The notes under the pieces: generated by a model | The model's input: only the letters and a program-made list of their open reading frames with translations | Databases searched by the model: none | What the model was told of the DNA's origin: nothing | Translations under genes and position numbers: made by a program | Assembly: GCF_900086725.1 (NCBI RefSeq) | Contig: NZ_LT574836.1 | Span: 452,034-516,033, forward strand | Length of the DNA: 64,000 nucleotides | Direction: 5' to 3' | Source: Bariatricus massiliensis | Lineage (GTDB): Bacteria > Bacillota > Clostridia > Lachnospirales > Lachnospiraceae | In this document: positions 17,798 through 25,954 of the stretch, piece by piece | Position numbering within the stretch: position 1 is the stretch's first letter | Layout: each line of letters starts with the position of its first letter

Positions 17798-19297
17798 ATG
17801 GGAAAAGCAACAGGATTTATGGAATATGAAAGGAAAGATCAGAAAACAGATAAGCCTGAACAGCGGATAAAGCATTTTCAGGAATTTCACACCCCGCTGT
17901 CCAGAGAGGAGCAGGAACTTCAGGGGGCAAGATGCATGGGGTGCGGGGTCCCCTTCTGCCAGTCGGGACAAATGATTATGGGAATGGCCAGTGGATGCCC
18001 ACTTCACAATCTGATACCCGAGTGGAATGATTTGATATACCACGGCAACTGGGAGGAAGCGTACTATCGTCTTATAAAGACCAACAATTTCCCGGAATTC
18101 ACTTCCCGGGTCTGCCCGGCCTTGTGCGAGGCATCCTGTACCTGCAGTCTGCATGACAGGGCTGTCTCTGCAAAAGGCAACGAGTTTGGAATCATAGAAA
18201 ATGCTTATGCTATGGGGTACGCAAAAGCAGAGCCGCCGAGGGTACGGACCGGCAGGAAGGTGGCGGTCATTGGTTCTGGGCCTGCAGGACTTGCGGCGGC
18301 CGACCAGTTAAACCGCAGAGGCCATTTGGTAACTGTCTATGAACGCGAAGACAGGGTGGGTGGGTTACTGCGCTATGGTATTCCGAATATGAAGCTGGAG
18401 AAGCAGGTCATCGACCGAAAGATTGCGGTGATGGAAGAGGAAGGGGTAATCTTTAAGCCTGACTGTGATGTGGGGAAGGATATCCGGGTTTCCTCTATAT
18501 TAAGAGAATACGACAAGGTAATCCTTGCCTGTGGGGCATCGAATCCCAGAGACATTAAGGCTGCGGGAAGGGATGCCAAAGGGATTTATTTTGCGGTGGA
18601 TTTTCTGAAGTCTACCACGAAATGCATCTGGAGGCATAATATGAGTCTTAAGGAAGGAGAATATTTGTCCGCAAAAGGGAAAAAAGTGTTAGTGATCGGG
18701 GGTGGGGATACAGGAAATGATTGTGTAGGTACTTGCATCCGGCACGGGGCAGAATCTGTTATGCAGATAGAAATGATGCCGAAGCTTCCAAGTGAAAGAG
18801 CCTGTGACAATCCGTGGCCGGAATGGCCCAAGGTACACAAGACAGATTATGGACAGGAAGAAGCTGCTGTGATATTTGGCAAAGATTCAAGAATATATCA
18901 GACGACAGTCAAAGAGTTCATCAAAGACGAATCCGGAAATCTTTACAAAGTGGTGCTTGTAAATCTAAAGAGTAAGAAGGACGAAAAAAGCGGGAAGTTT
19001 TTTATGGAGCAAGTACAGGGCAGTGAGTATACGGTTGAAGCAAATCTAGTCTTGATAGCCGCTGGATTTTTGGGGGCGGAAGAATATGCGCCCAAAGCAT
19101 TCGGTACGGACTTAAATGAGAGGACTCAAGTATGGACAGAATCCGGTAGTTATAAGACAAGCGTGAAAAACGTATATACAGCAGGAGATATGCATCGAGG
19201 GCAGTCATTAGTCGTGTGGGCAATCCGAGAAGGAAGAGAGGCAGCACGGGAGGTGGATATGGATTTGATGGGATATACGAATCTGTCTGTACAGTGA
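17798..19297 (+). CDS. gltD: Glutamate synthase, small subunit
   Basis: NAD(P)H-oxidising, FAD- and iron-sulfur-containing subunit that feeds electrons to GltB, 499 residues from the ATG that follows AGGGATGG. The N-terminal part holds the two 4Fe-4S clusters (GARCMGCGVPFCQSG and CPALCEASCTC). An FAD site (VIGSGPAGLAAADQL) and an NAD(P) site (VLVIGGGDTGNDCVG) follow, then the C-terminal GDMHRGQSLVVWAI. An ATG 9 nt upstream is possible but too close to a ribosome site. Confidence 0.97.
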   Translation: MGKATGFMEYERKDQKTDKPEQRIKHFQEFHTPLSREEQELQGARCMGCGVPFCQSGQMIMGMASGCPLHNLIPEWNDLIYHGNWEEAYYRLIKTNNFPEFTSRVCPALCEASCTCSLHDRAVSAKGNEFGIIENAYAMGYAKAEPPRVRTGRKVAVIGSGPAGLAAADQLNRRGHLVTVYEREDRVGGLLRYGIPNMKLEKQVIDRKIAVMEEEGVIFKPDCDVGKDIRVSSILREYDKVILACGASNPRDIKAAGRDAKGIYFAVDFLKSTTKCIWRHNMSLKEGEYLSAKGKKVLVIGGGDTGNDCVGTCIRHGAESVMQIEMMPKLPSERACDNPWPEWPKVHKTDYGQEEAAVIFGKDSRIYQTTVKEFIKDESGNLYKVVLVNLKSKKDEKSGKFFMEQVQGSEYTVEANLVLIAAGFLGAEEYAPKAFGTDLNERTQVWTESGSYKTSVKNVYTAGDMHRGQSLVVWAIREGREAAREVDMDLMGYTNLSVQ

Positions 19298-19309
19298 GAA
19301 TTATACGGG

Positions 19310-19345
19310 AACAGCGCCCTCACCATAGCGGACGGCGCTGTTTCT
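19310..19345 (+). terminator. Terminator after gltD
   Basis: AACAGCGCC pairs with GGCGCTGTT around a 15-nt loop, followed by TTCT. It lies between convergent genes. Confidence 0.7.
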
Positions 19346-19357
19346 ATATCATTCACT

Positions 19358-19726
19358 TTATTTGGCAGGAACTATTTCCAGCCAGTAGCCGTCTGGATCT
19401 TCTATGAAGTAGATTCCCATATCCTTATTTTCAAAACATACACAATTCATTTCTTTGTGAAGTGCCAGAGCGGCGTCCATATCATCTACTGTAAATGCAA
19501 GATGAAATTCATTGTCACCTAGATTATAAGGCCGGTCCATATCCCGCAGCCATGTGAGTTCTAATTGATGTCCGGTAGTTCCGTCGCCTAAAAAAGCGAG
19601 CTTGAAACTAGAATCGTCAGCTTCCTTGATGCGCTCTACCTTGAGGCCGAGAGCCTTTTCGTAAAATTGAATAGATTTTTCTAGATCCAGCACGTTAAGA
19701 TTGTTGTGGTTAAATGTAAAATTCAT
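19358..19726 (-). CDS. VOC-family protein, glyoxalase I-like
   Basis: A 122-residue single-module vicinal-oxygen-chelate protein. The expected metal ligands are visible: His near residue 7 (NHNNLNV), Glu in HQLELTW, His in EFHLAF and Glu in GYWLEIV. The DPDGYWLEI ending is typical of lactoylglutathione-lyase-like proteins, so methylglyoxal detoxification is a fair guess. It faces leftwards and has its own promoter. Substrate is not certain, since VOC modules also serve in antibiotic resistance and other lyases. Confidence 0.88.
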   Translation of the reverse strand: MNFTFNHNNLNVLDLEKSIQFYEKALGLKVERIKEADDSSFKLAFLGDGTTGHQLELTWLRDMDRPYNLGDNEFHLAFTVDDMDAALALHKEMNCVCFENKDMGIYFIEDPDGYWLEIVPAK

Positions 19727-19760
19727 AAAGTATTCTCCTCTCTTGGTTTTATTTCAGTTT

Positions 19761-19789
19761 AGCATAAATATGGTAAGGTTTAAAGTGAA
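19761..19789 (-). promoter_or_regulatory. Promoter for the VOC gene
   Basis: On the minus strand, TTCACT and TATGCT with a 17-bp spacer. Confidence 0.5.
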
Positions 19790-19869
19790 AAACGTATATA
19801 TTGTATGCATAAAACAGTGGACTGAGAATAAAAAAATCAAAATAATTGTTACAAAATTGTTAAAAAATA

Positions 19870-19898
19870 TTGCAAAATGGACTAAAGTACTATATAAT
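19870..19898 (+). promoter_or_regulatory. Promoter for the first NlpC/P60 gene
   Basis: TTGCAA and a perfect TATAAT with a 17-bp spacer, giving an A-rich untranslated leader of about 70 nt. Confidence 0.75.
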
Positions 19899-19975
19899 CG
19901 ATTTAGGTGCTGGGAGAGTAAATAAGAAAATAAGAAAATCTACATAAAAAAATAAGAAGTTAGGGTAGGTGGATT

Positions 19976-21058
19976 ATGAGAAAATTTGGAAAAGCGCTGG
20001 TGGCGTCCTTGATGGCGAGTGCATTGGTGGTAAGTCCTGTTTTTGCAGAACCAAGTGTCAATGACTTGGAAAATAGCAAGAGCGCAGCTCAGAGTGAAGT
20101 GAATTCGCTGCAGGCTGAGTTACAGACTCTTCTGGAGAAAATCAATCAGTTGGAAGGCGATTTGATTGAAAAGGGGAAAGAGATTGGTCAGGCCGAGGAA
20201 GATTTGAAGGCGGCTGAAGAGAAGGAAAGACAGCAGTATGAGGACATGAAGCTGAGGATAAAGTTCATGTATGAGGGCGGGGAGTCAGGTATGCTGGAGA
20301 CAATTCTCACAGCACAGAATTTCTCGGATCTTTTGAATAAAGCAGAGTATGTACAGAACGTACATAGCTATGATAGAAAGATGTTAGAAGAATATGTTGC
20401 GACAAAGCAGCAGATTGCAGACCTTAAGTCTACGCTTGAGACGGAAGCGGCTAACATGGAGAAGATGCAGACAGAATATGCGGCGGAAGAGACTAGTCTG
20501 AACGATACACTGGCATCAAAGCAGGCCGAGGTCGCAGACTTGGATGCCCAGCTGCAGGCGGCAGCCGAAGCGGCGGCCCAGAAGCAGTTGGAGGAAGCGG
20601 CGGCAGCAGAGACAGTGGCAGCCGGCGGTGGTCAGGGAAATGGTGTCAGCGGCAATCAGGACAAAGGCCAGAATAGCAATCCGGGCAATAACAGCGGTGG
20701 AAATGTGAGTACAGGAGATTCTTCCAAAGCAGGAATTATTGTGAGTGCGGCTTCCAGCTATCTGGGGGTTCCGTATGTATATGGAGGGGCTTCCTACAGT
20801 GGTATTGACTGCTCAGGACTTGTCATGAGAGCGCATCAAGCCGCGGGGATTTCGCTATCTCACAGTTCCGGTGCGATTGGAGGAGGCGGACGTTCTGTCA
20901 GCGCCTCAGAAGCATTGCCGGGCGATGTAGTCTGTTATGCCGGTCATGTGGGCATCTATGTGGGCGGCGGCCAGATGATACACGCGCCGCAGCCGGGACA
21001 GTCTGTATGTTATACTAGTGTGAATTATGCGTCACATTGGTTCAGAAGATATTGGTAA
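19976..21058 (+). CDS. Secreted NlpC/P60 peptidoglycan hydrolase, coiled-coil N-terminus
   Basis: A 360-residue secreted cell-wall endopeptidase. Residues 1-24 are a signal peptide ending in VFAEP; residues about 28-210 form a long coiled coil like that of PcsB/CwlO proteins, with the conserved YVQNVHSYDRKMLEEYVATK block; a Gly/Asn-rich linker follows; the C-terminal 110 residues are NlpC/P60 with the catalytic cysteine in DCSGLV and the histidine in GHVGIYVGGG. It ends FRRYW. A close paralogue follows immediately. Coiled-coil hydrolases of this kind are usually activated by FtsEX; none is in the window. Confidence 0.93.
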   Translation: MRKFGKALVASLMASALVVSPVFAEPSVNDLENSKSAAQSEVNSLQAELQTLLEKINQLEGDLIEKGKEIGQAEEDLKAAEEKERQQYEDMKLRIKFMYEGGESGMLETILTAQNFSDLLNKAEYVQNVHSYDRKMLEEYVATKQQIADLKSTLETEAANMEKMQTEYAAEETSLNDTLASKQAEVADLDAQLQAAAEAAAQKQLEEAAAAETVAAGGGQGNGVSGNQDKGQNSNPGNNSGGNVSTGDSSKAGIIVSAASSYLGVPYVYGGASYSGIDCSGLVMRAHQAAGISLSHSSGAIGGGGRSVSASEALPGDVVCYAGHVGIYVGGGQMIHAPQPGQSVCYTSVNYASHWFRRYW

Positions 21059-21068
21059 AAATAAAAGC

Positions 21069-21106
21069 AAGCGGGAAAAGACCAATTGTGTCAGCTCCCG
21101 CTTCTT
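21069..21106 (+). terminator. Terminator between the two NlpC/P60 genes
   Basis: AAGCGGGA pairs with TCCCGCTT around a 19-nt loop; the following T-run is weak. Confidence 0.55.
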
Positions 21107-21169
21107 ATATCTATATGTAGTGGAGGCTGGATAATGAAGGCGGAAATTACAGGAAAAAGGGAAAAAAGC

Positions 21170-21198
21170 TTGAAAATACGCGGAATTTGGTGTATGCT
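21170..21198 (+). promoter_or_regulatory. Promoter for the second NlpC/P60 gene
   Basis: TTGAAA and TATGCT with a 17-bp spacer, so the paralogues have separate promoters. Confidence 0.55.
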
Positions 21199-21255
21199 TA
21201 AGCCAATATGTGGGGGCATATAAATAACAAAATAATTGATAAGGCAGGTAAGGTT

Positions 21256-22419
21256 ATGAAGAGAAGGTACGTACGCGGGCTCATAGCATCACTTGTTATG
21301 AGCACTTTTATTGCAACAACAGTAATGGCGGCTCCTGACACAGATGCTATTCAGCAGCAGAAAGACGAAGCGCAGAGTCAGGTGAACTCTCTGCAGTCTC
21401 AGTTGACGGAAGTACTGGGGAAAATCAATGATTTGGAGACGAAATTGATTTCCAAAGGTGAAGAGATCACTCAGGCGACAGAAGATTTGGCGGCGGCTGA
21501 AGAGAAGGAAAAAGAACAGTATGAAGCGATGAAGCTTCGTATTAAATATATGTATGAGCAGGGAACTAACACTGCGATTGAAAAGGTGTTTTCTTCTGGG
21601 AGCATAAGTGAATTGCTCAATCAGGCTGAATATGTTCAGAACGTACATAATTATGACAGAAATCAATTGGATGAATATGTCGCAACAAAGGAAAAAATTG
21701 CTACATTAAAAGATACTCTTGAGAAAGAGCAGAAAGAGCTGGAAGAGACCCAGCAGGAGTTCGCTTCTGAGAAAGAGAACTTGAATTCCACATTGGAATC
21801 AAAGCAGGCTGAGGTCGCAGACCTTGACCAGCAGCTTCAGGCGGCGGTGGAAGCTGCGGCCAGAGAAGCGGAAGAAAAAGCGGCGGCAGAAGCTGCAGCA
21901 GCGGCTCAGGCCAGCGCTCAACAGAGCGGCGGAAGCAGCAGCCAAGGCGGCGGCTCAGGCAGCAGCGGCGGAACGAGTAATCAAGGCGGCGGCTCAGGCA
22001 GCGGCGGCGGAAGCAGCAGCCAAGGCGGCGGCTCAGGCAGTGGTGGTACAAGCAGCAGCCAAGGCGGCGGTTCAAGCAGCAACAATACAAGTGCTGCAAG
22101 TGCGATTGTCAGTGCGGCCTACAGCCAGCTGGGCACACCTTATGTATGGGGTGGAACGACGCCTTATAAGGCGCTTGACTGCTCAGGCCTTACACAGTAT
22201 TGCCACAGGGTAGCGGGAATTTCTATTCCAAGAACTTCTGGTCCTCAGGGAGCCGGCGGACAGTATGTGTCCAGTCCGCAGCCGGGCGATATTGTCTGTT
22301 ATTCTGGCCATGTTGGAATTTATATTGGAGGCGGCCAGATGATACATGCGCCACAGCCGGGCGATGTTGTGCGGGTTGCCAGTGTATATGGAAGTCCATG
22401 GTATAGAAGATATTGGTAA
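21256..22419 (+). CDS. Secreted NlpC/P60 hydrolase with Gly/Ser repeat linker
   Basis: Paralogue of the preceding gene, 387 residues from the ATG behind AGGTAAGGTT. It keeps the signal peptide (ending VMAAPD), the coiled coil with YVQNVHNYDRNQLDEYVATK, and the C-terminal NlpC/P60 domain with DCSGLT and GHVGIYIGGG. It differs chiefly in the linker, where an Ala/Glu-rich helix leads into four 13-residue Gly/Ser/Gln repeats. The linker probably spans part of the wall between the membrane-proximal coiled coil and the enzyme. Likely cell-separation or wall-turnover role. Confidence 0.93.
   Translation: MKRRYVRGLIASLVMSTFIATTVMAAPDTDAIQQQKDEAQSQVNSLQSQLTEVLGKINDLETKLISKGEEITQATEDLAAAEEKEKEQYEAMKLRIKYMYEQGTNTAIEKVFSSGSISELLNQAEYVQNVHNYDRNQLDEYVATKEKIATLKDTLEKEQKELEETQQEFASEKENLNSTLESKQAEVADLDQQLQAAVEAAAREAEEKAAAEAAAAAQASAQQSGGSSSQGGGSGSSGGTSNQGGGSGSGGGSSSQGGGSGSGGTSSSQGGGSSSNNTSAASAIVSAAYSQLGTPYVWGGTTPYKALDCSGLTQYCHRVAGISIPRTSGPQGAGGQYVSSPQPGDIVCYSGHVGIYIGGGQMIHAPQPGDVVRVASVYGSPWYRRYW
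21931..22086 (+). repeat. Four tandem 39-bp repeats in the hydrolase linker
   Basis: Four in-frame copies of a 39-bp unit, each coding a version of GSSSQGGGSGSSG. Copies 1-3 are nearly identical in their CAAGGCGGCGGCTCAGGC core; copy 4 has drifted. A likely length-variable locus. Confidence 0.9.
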
Positions 22420-22441
22420 AAGCATATTGAAAAAAGAAAAG

Positions 22442-22475
22442 AGTCCTGATGGCAGATGCTCCATCAGGACTTTTT
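22442..22475 (+). terminator. Terminator or attenuator before ispH
   Basis: AGTCCTGATGG pairs with CCATCAGGACT around 8 nt, followed by T residues. It stands only 25 nt before the ispH start, and no promoter is visible in between. Confidence 0.85.
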
Positions 22476-22500
22476 AGAATTAAGGAGGAGCTAAAAGAAA

Positions 22501-23355
22501 TTGAAGATAATCAGAGCTAAAAGCGCTGGATTTTGTTTTGGTGTAAAGCGTGCGGTAGACACCGTCTATGAGCAGGTTGAAAAGGAAAAAGAGAAGCAGA
22601 TATACACCTACGGACCGATTATACATAACGAGGAAGTGGTGAAGGACTTGGAACAGCACGGAGTGAAGGTGCTGCGGGAGGAAAGAGAGCTTGATGCTCT
22701 TACGGACGGACTCGTCATTATTCGCTCACACGGTGTGCCCAAGCGTATCTGCGATAAACTGGATGGTAAAGGAATTGTCTATGTAGATGCCACCTGCCCT
22801 TTCGTCAAGCGCATTCACAAGATTGTAAAAGAAGAGAGCGAGAAAGGCAGCCACATTATTATTATAGGAAATCCGGAACACCCTGAAGTAGAAGGAATCC
22901 GGGGCTGGGCGGCGAACGATGCGACGGTAATCAAGACACCGGAGGAAGCGAAAGAATTCTCTTGTGAAGACGTCAGGAAAATCTGTATTGTTGCACAGAC
23001 GACATTTAATTACAATAAATTCAAAGAATTAGTTGAAATTATTTCGGAAAAGGGTTATTATATAAGTGTTTTAAATACAATCTGCAATGCTACGAAGGAA
23101 CGCCAGACAGAGGCGGGAGAGATTGCAGGAGCGGTGGATGCTATGATTGTTATAGGTGACAAGCATAGTTCGAACACGCAAAAGTTATTTGAAATTTGCA
23201 GAGATGCATGTAACAATACGTACTATATACAGACACTTGGCGATTTGGATACGAATCAATTAAGGTCCGTGGAAACAGTAGGTATTACAGCAGGGGCATC
23301 CACGCCCAACAATATAATTGAGGAGGTTCAAAACAATGTCAGAATTAACTTTTGA
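22501..23355 (+). CDS. ispH: 4-hydroxy-3-methylbut-2-enyl diphosphate reductase
   Basis: Last enzyme of the MEP isoprenoid pathway, producing IPP and DMAPP with a 4Fe-4S cluster. It is 284 residues, starting at TTG (KIIRAKSAGFCFGVKRAV), which matches the conserved N-terminus; no ATG is available nearby. The three cluster cysteines are in GFCFG, DATCPFV and NTICNAT. An AAGGAGGAG site precedes it by about 12 nt. Its last 20 nt overlap the start of an S1-domain gene; in several clostridia these two form one fused protein. Confidence 0.96.
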   Translation: MKIIRAKSAGFCFGVKRAVDTVYEQVEKEKEKQIYTYGPIIHNEEVVKDLEQHGVKVLREERELDALTDGLVIIRSHGVPKRICDKLDGKGIVYVDATCPFVKRIHKIVKEESEKGSHIIIIGNPEHPEVEGIRGWAANDATVIKTPEEAKEFSCEDVRKICIVAQTTFNYNKFKELVEIISEKGYYISVLNTICNATKERQTEAGEIAGAVDAMIVIGDKHSSNTQKLFEICRDACNNTYYIQTLGDLDTNQLRSVETVGITAGASTPNNIIEEVQNNVRINF

Positions 23356-24430
23356 ACAAATGTTAGAGGAGTCATTCAAAACAATACATAACGGAGAGGT
23401 TGTAGATGGTACTGTAATCGACGTTAAGCCGGACGAAATCATTTTAAATATAGGGTACAAAGCAGATGGTATCATTACAAGAAGTGAGTATACCAACGAA
23501 CCGAATGTGGATTTGACAACTGTTGTATCTGTTGGTGATTCGATGACTGTTAAAGTATTGAAGGTGAACGACGGAGAAGGACAGGTACTTCTTACCTACA
23601 AACGGCTGGCTGCTGAAAAAGGCAATGAGAGACTGAGAGAAGCTTTTGAGAACAAAGAAGTGCTGAAAGCTCCGGTTACTCAGATTCTCGGAGGAGGATT
23701 GAGCGTAGTCGTTGATGAGGCCAGAGTATTTATTCCGGCAAGTCTGGTGTCTGATACCTATGAGAAAGATTTATCTAAATATCAGGATCAGGAAATTGAA
23801 TTTGTTATCAGTGAGTTCAATCCGAGAAGGAATCGTGTGATTGGCGACAGAAGACAGCTTCTGGTGGCAGAGCGTGCTGAGAAGCAGAAAGAGCTTTTTG
23901 CTAAGCTTAACATCGGTGACACGGTAGAAGGTACTGTTAAAAATGTCACAGACTTTGGCGCATTTATCGACCTTGGTGGAGTAGACGGACTCCTTCATAT
24001 CTCTGAGATGTCCTGGGGCAGAGTAGAGAATCCGAAGAAGGTGTTTACCGTAGGCGAGGAAGTGAAAGTACTTGTGAAGGATATCCATGATACAAAGATT
24101 GCGTTAAGTTTGAAGTTCCCGGAGACGAATCCGTGGGCTAACGCTGCAGAGGATTATGCAGTGGGTACAGAAGTGACAGGTAAAGTTGCGAGAATGACCG
24201 ATTTTGGCGCATTTGTTGAGCTTGCTCCGGGAGTAGACGCACTGCTTCATGTGTCACAGATTTCTAAGGCACACGTGGAGAAACCATCTGATGTACTGTC
24301 AGTAGGACAGATGATCACAGCTAAGATTGTTGACTTGAACGAGGCAGAAAAGAAAATCAGCCTGAGCATGAAGGCGCTTGAGCCGGCACAGGTAGAAGCA
24401 GCGGAAGTCGAGGAGACTGAGGCTGAATAG
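23336..24430 (+). CDS. S1-domain RNA-binding protein, ribosomal S1-like
   Basis: A 364-residue protein with four S1 RNA-binding domains, at about residues 15-85, 100-170, 185-255 and 270-345. The third and fourth are the best conserved (VTDFGAFIDLGGVDGLLHIS and MTDFGAFVELAPGVDALLHVS). The start is the ATG ten nt after GAGGAGG inside the end of ispH. Firmicute S1 homologues have four domains, against six in E. coli. An acidic tail (VEAAEVEETEAE) ends it. Likely rpsA-type, but binding to the ribosome is not certain. Confidence 0.92.
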   Translation: MSELTFEQMLEESFKTIHNGEVVDGTVIDVKPDEIILNIGYKADGIITRSEYTNEPNVDLTTVVSVGDSMTVKVLKVNDGEGQVLLTYKRLAAEKGNERLREAFENKEVLKAPVTQILGGGLSVVVDEARVFIPASLVSDTYEKDLSKYQDQEIEFVISEFNPRRNRVIGDRRQLLVAERAEKQKELFAKLNIGDTVEGTVKNVTDFGAFIDLGGVDGLLHISEMSWGRVENPKKVFTVGEEVKVLVKDIHDTKIALSLKFPETNPWANAAEDYAVGTEVTGKVARMTDFGAFVELAPGVDALLHVSQISKAHVEKPSDVLSVGQMITAKIVDLNEAEKKISLSMKALEPAQVEAAEVEETEAE

Positions 24431-24447
24431 TTCATAGAAATCACGAG

Positions 24448-24484
24448 GGGATAGAGGCTAGAGATAGTCTCTATCCCTATTTTT
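24448..24484 (+). terminator. Terminator after the S1 gene
   Basis: GGGATAGAG pairs with CTCTATCCC around a 12-nt loop, followed by TATTTTT. Confidence 0.85.
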
Positions 24485-24606
24485 AAGCGTTAAAAAAAAG
24501 TCAAGATGTACTGCGAAATGTACAATAAATTATCGTACAGCTATGGATTTATGCCGTGATTTTTTGTATAGTTATAAAAGATAATAAAGGAAGGAAGGAA
24601 GAGAAA

Positions 24607-25926
24607 ATGGGACTTTTAACATTTAAAGGTGGAGTTCACCCGAATGACGGTAAAAGCTTGTCAAAGGATAAAGCCATCATAACGCTTTTGCCTCAGGGCG
24701 ATCTTGTATACCCACTTTCACAGCACATAGGCGCGCCGGCGAATCCGGTTGTCGCAAAAGGCGACCGCGTACTGAAGGGCCAGAAGATTGCAGAAGCGGG
24801 AGGATTTGTGTCCGCTCCGATTTATTCTTCAGTATCCGGCACGGTAAAGGCGATTGAACCTCACATCAATCCTACCGGTGCAAAGGTGAATAGTATTGTA
24901 GTGGAGAACGACGGGGAATATGAAGAGGCAGAACATCCACAGGTTAAGCCCTTGGAAGAACTTACAAAAGAAGAGATTCTCAATATGATCGCAGATGCGG
25001 GAATTGTAGGTATGGGGGGCGCAGGCTTTCCTACCCGCGTGAAACTGTCTCCGAAAGAGCCGGAAAAGATTGATTACATCATCGCCAACTGCGCGGAATG
25101 TGAGCCTTACATTACGGCCGATTACCGGAGGATGATGGAATCGCCTGAGCTTCTTGTGGGCGGGATGAAAGTCATTTTAAAGTTATTCGACAATGCGAAA
25201 GGAATCTTTGGTGTTGAAGATAATAAACCGGATTGTATTGAAAAATTAAAGGCTCTTGTAAAAGGTGAACCACGCATGGAAGTTGTCACACTGATGACCA
25301 AGTATCCGCAGGGCGCTGAACGCCAGTTGATCTATGCGACAACGAAGCGCGCCATCAATTCGTCTATGCTTCCGGCAGACGCCGGCTGTGTGGTGGATAA
25401 TGTTGAGACGATTATCAGCATTTACAATGCGGTTGTAAAGGGAATTCCTTCTATGGAAAGAGTAGTGACCGTAAGTGGCGACGGTGTTGAGAATCCGGGG
25501 AACTATAAAGTTCTGTTCGGTACGAACCAGAAAGAGCTGGTCGAGGCTGCTGGCGGATTGAAAGAAGGCACCGAGAAAGTGATTTCAGGCGGCCCCATGA
25601 TGGGCTTTGCCATGTATACACTAGATACACCAATTACGAAAACATCTTCTTCTATTCTTTGTTTGACGAAAGATGAAGTTGCTGCATGCGAGCCGACGGC
25701 CTGCATTAACTGCGGCAGATGCGTGGAAGCTTGCCCGAGCAGGATTATTCCGTCTAGGCTTGCAGATATGGCGGAGCGTCACGATGAAGAAGCTTTCGTG
25801 AAGCAGAATGGACTGGAATGCGTGGAATGCGGTTCCTGCAGCTATGTGTGCCCGGCTAAGAGGCATCTGAAACAGTCCATCGGCTCCATGAGAAAGACGG
25901 CGCTTGCCAATAAGAAGAAAAAGTAG
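24607..25926 (+). CDS. rnfC: Rnf complex subunit RnfC
   Basis: NADH-facing cytoplasmic subunit of the sodium- or proton-translocating ferredoxin:NAD+ oxidoreductase, 439 residues from the ATG before GLLTFKGGVHP. It carries the FMN/NADH-binding GMGGAGFPTRVKL region and two 4Fe-4S ferredoxin motifs near the C-terminus (CINCGRCVEACP and CVECGSCSYVCP). It is the first of six genes in the order C-D-G-E-A-B, typical of Clostridia. A GAAGGAAGGAAG ribosome site precedes it. Confidence 0.97.
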   Translation: MGLLTFKGGVHPNDGKSLSKDKAIITLLPQGDLVYPLSQHIGAPANPVVAKGDRVLKGQKIAEAGGFVSAPIYSSVSGTVKAIEPHINPTGAKVNSIVVENDGEYEEAEHPQVKPLEELTKEEILNMIADAGIVGMGGAGFPTRVKLSPKEPEKIDYIIANCAECEPYITADYRRMMESPELLVGGMKVILKLFDNAKGIFGVEDNKPDCIEKLKALVKGEPRMEVVTLMTKYPQGAERQLIYATTKRAINSSMLPADAGCVVDNVETIISIYNAVVKGIPSMERVVTVSGDGVENPGNYKVLFGTNQKELVEAAGGLKEGTEKVISGGPMMGFAMYTLDTPITKTSSSILCLTKDEVAACEPTACINCGRCVEACPSRIIPSRLADMAERHDEEAFVKQNGLECVECGSCSYVCPAKRHLKQSIGSMRKTALANKKKK

Positions 25927-25954
25927 AAGAACAGAGAGGAAGAGGTGAACAGAC

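Noticed and set aside
21931..22086. Regular repeats as a possible CRISPR array
   Set aside because: The units are contiguous, in frame, 39 bp with no spacers, and code a Gly/Ser linker.
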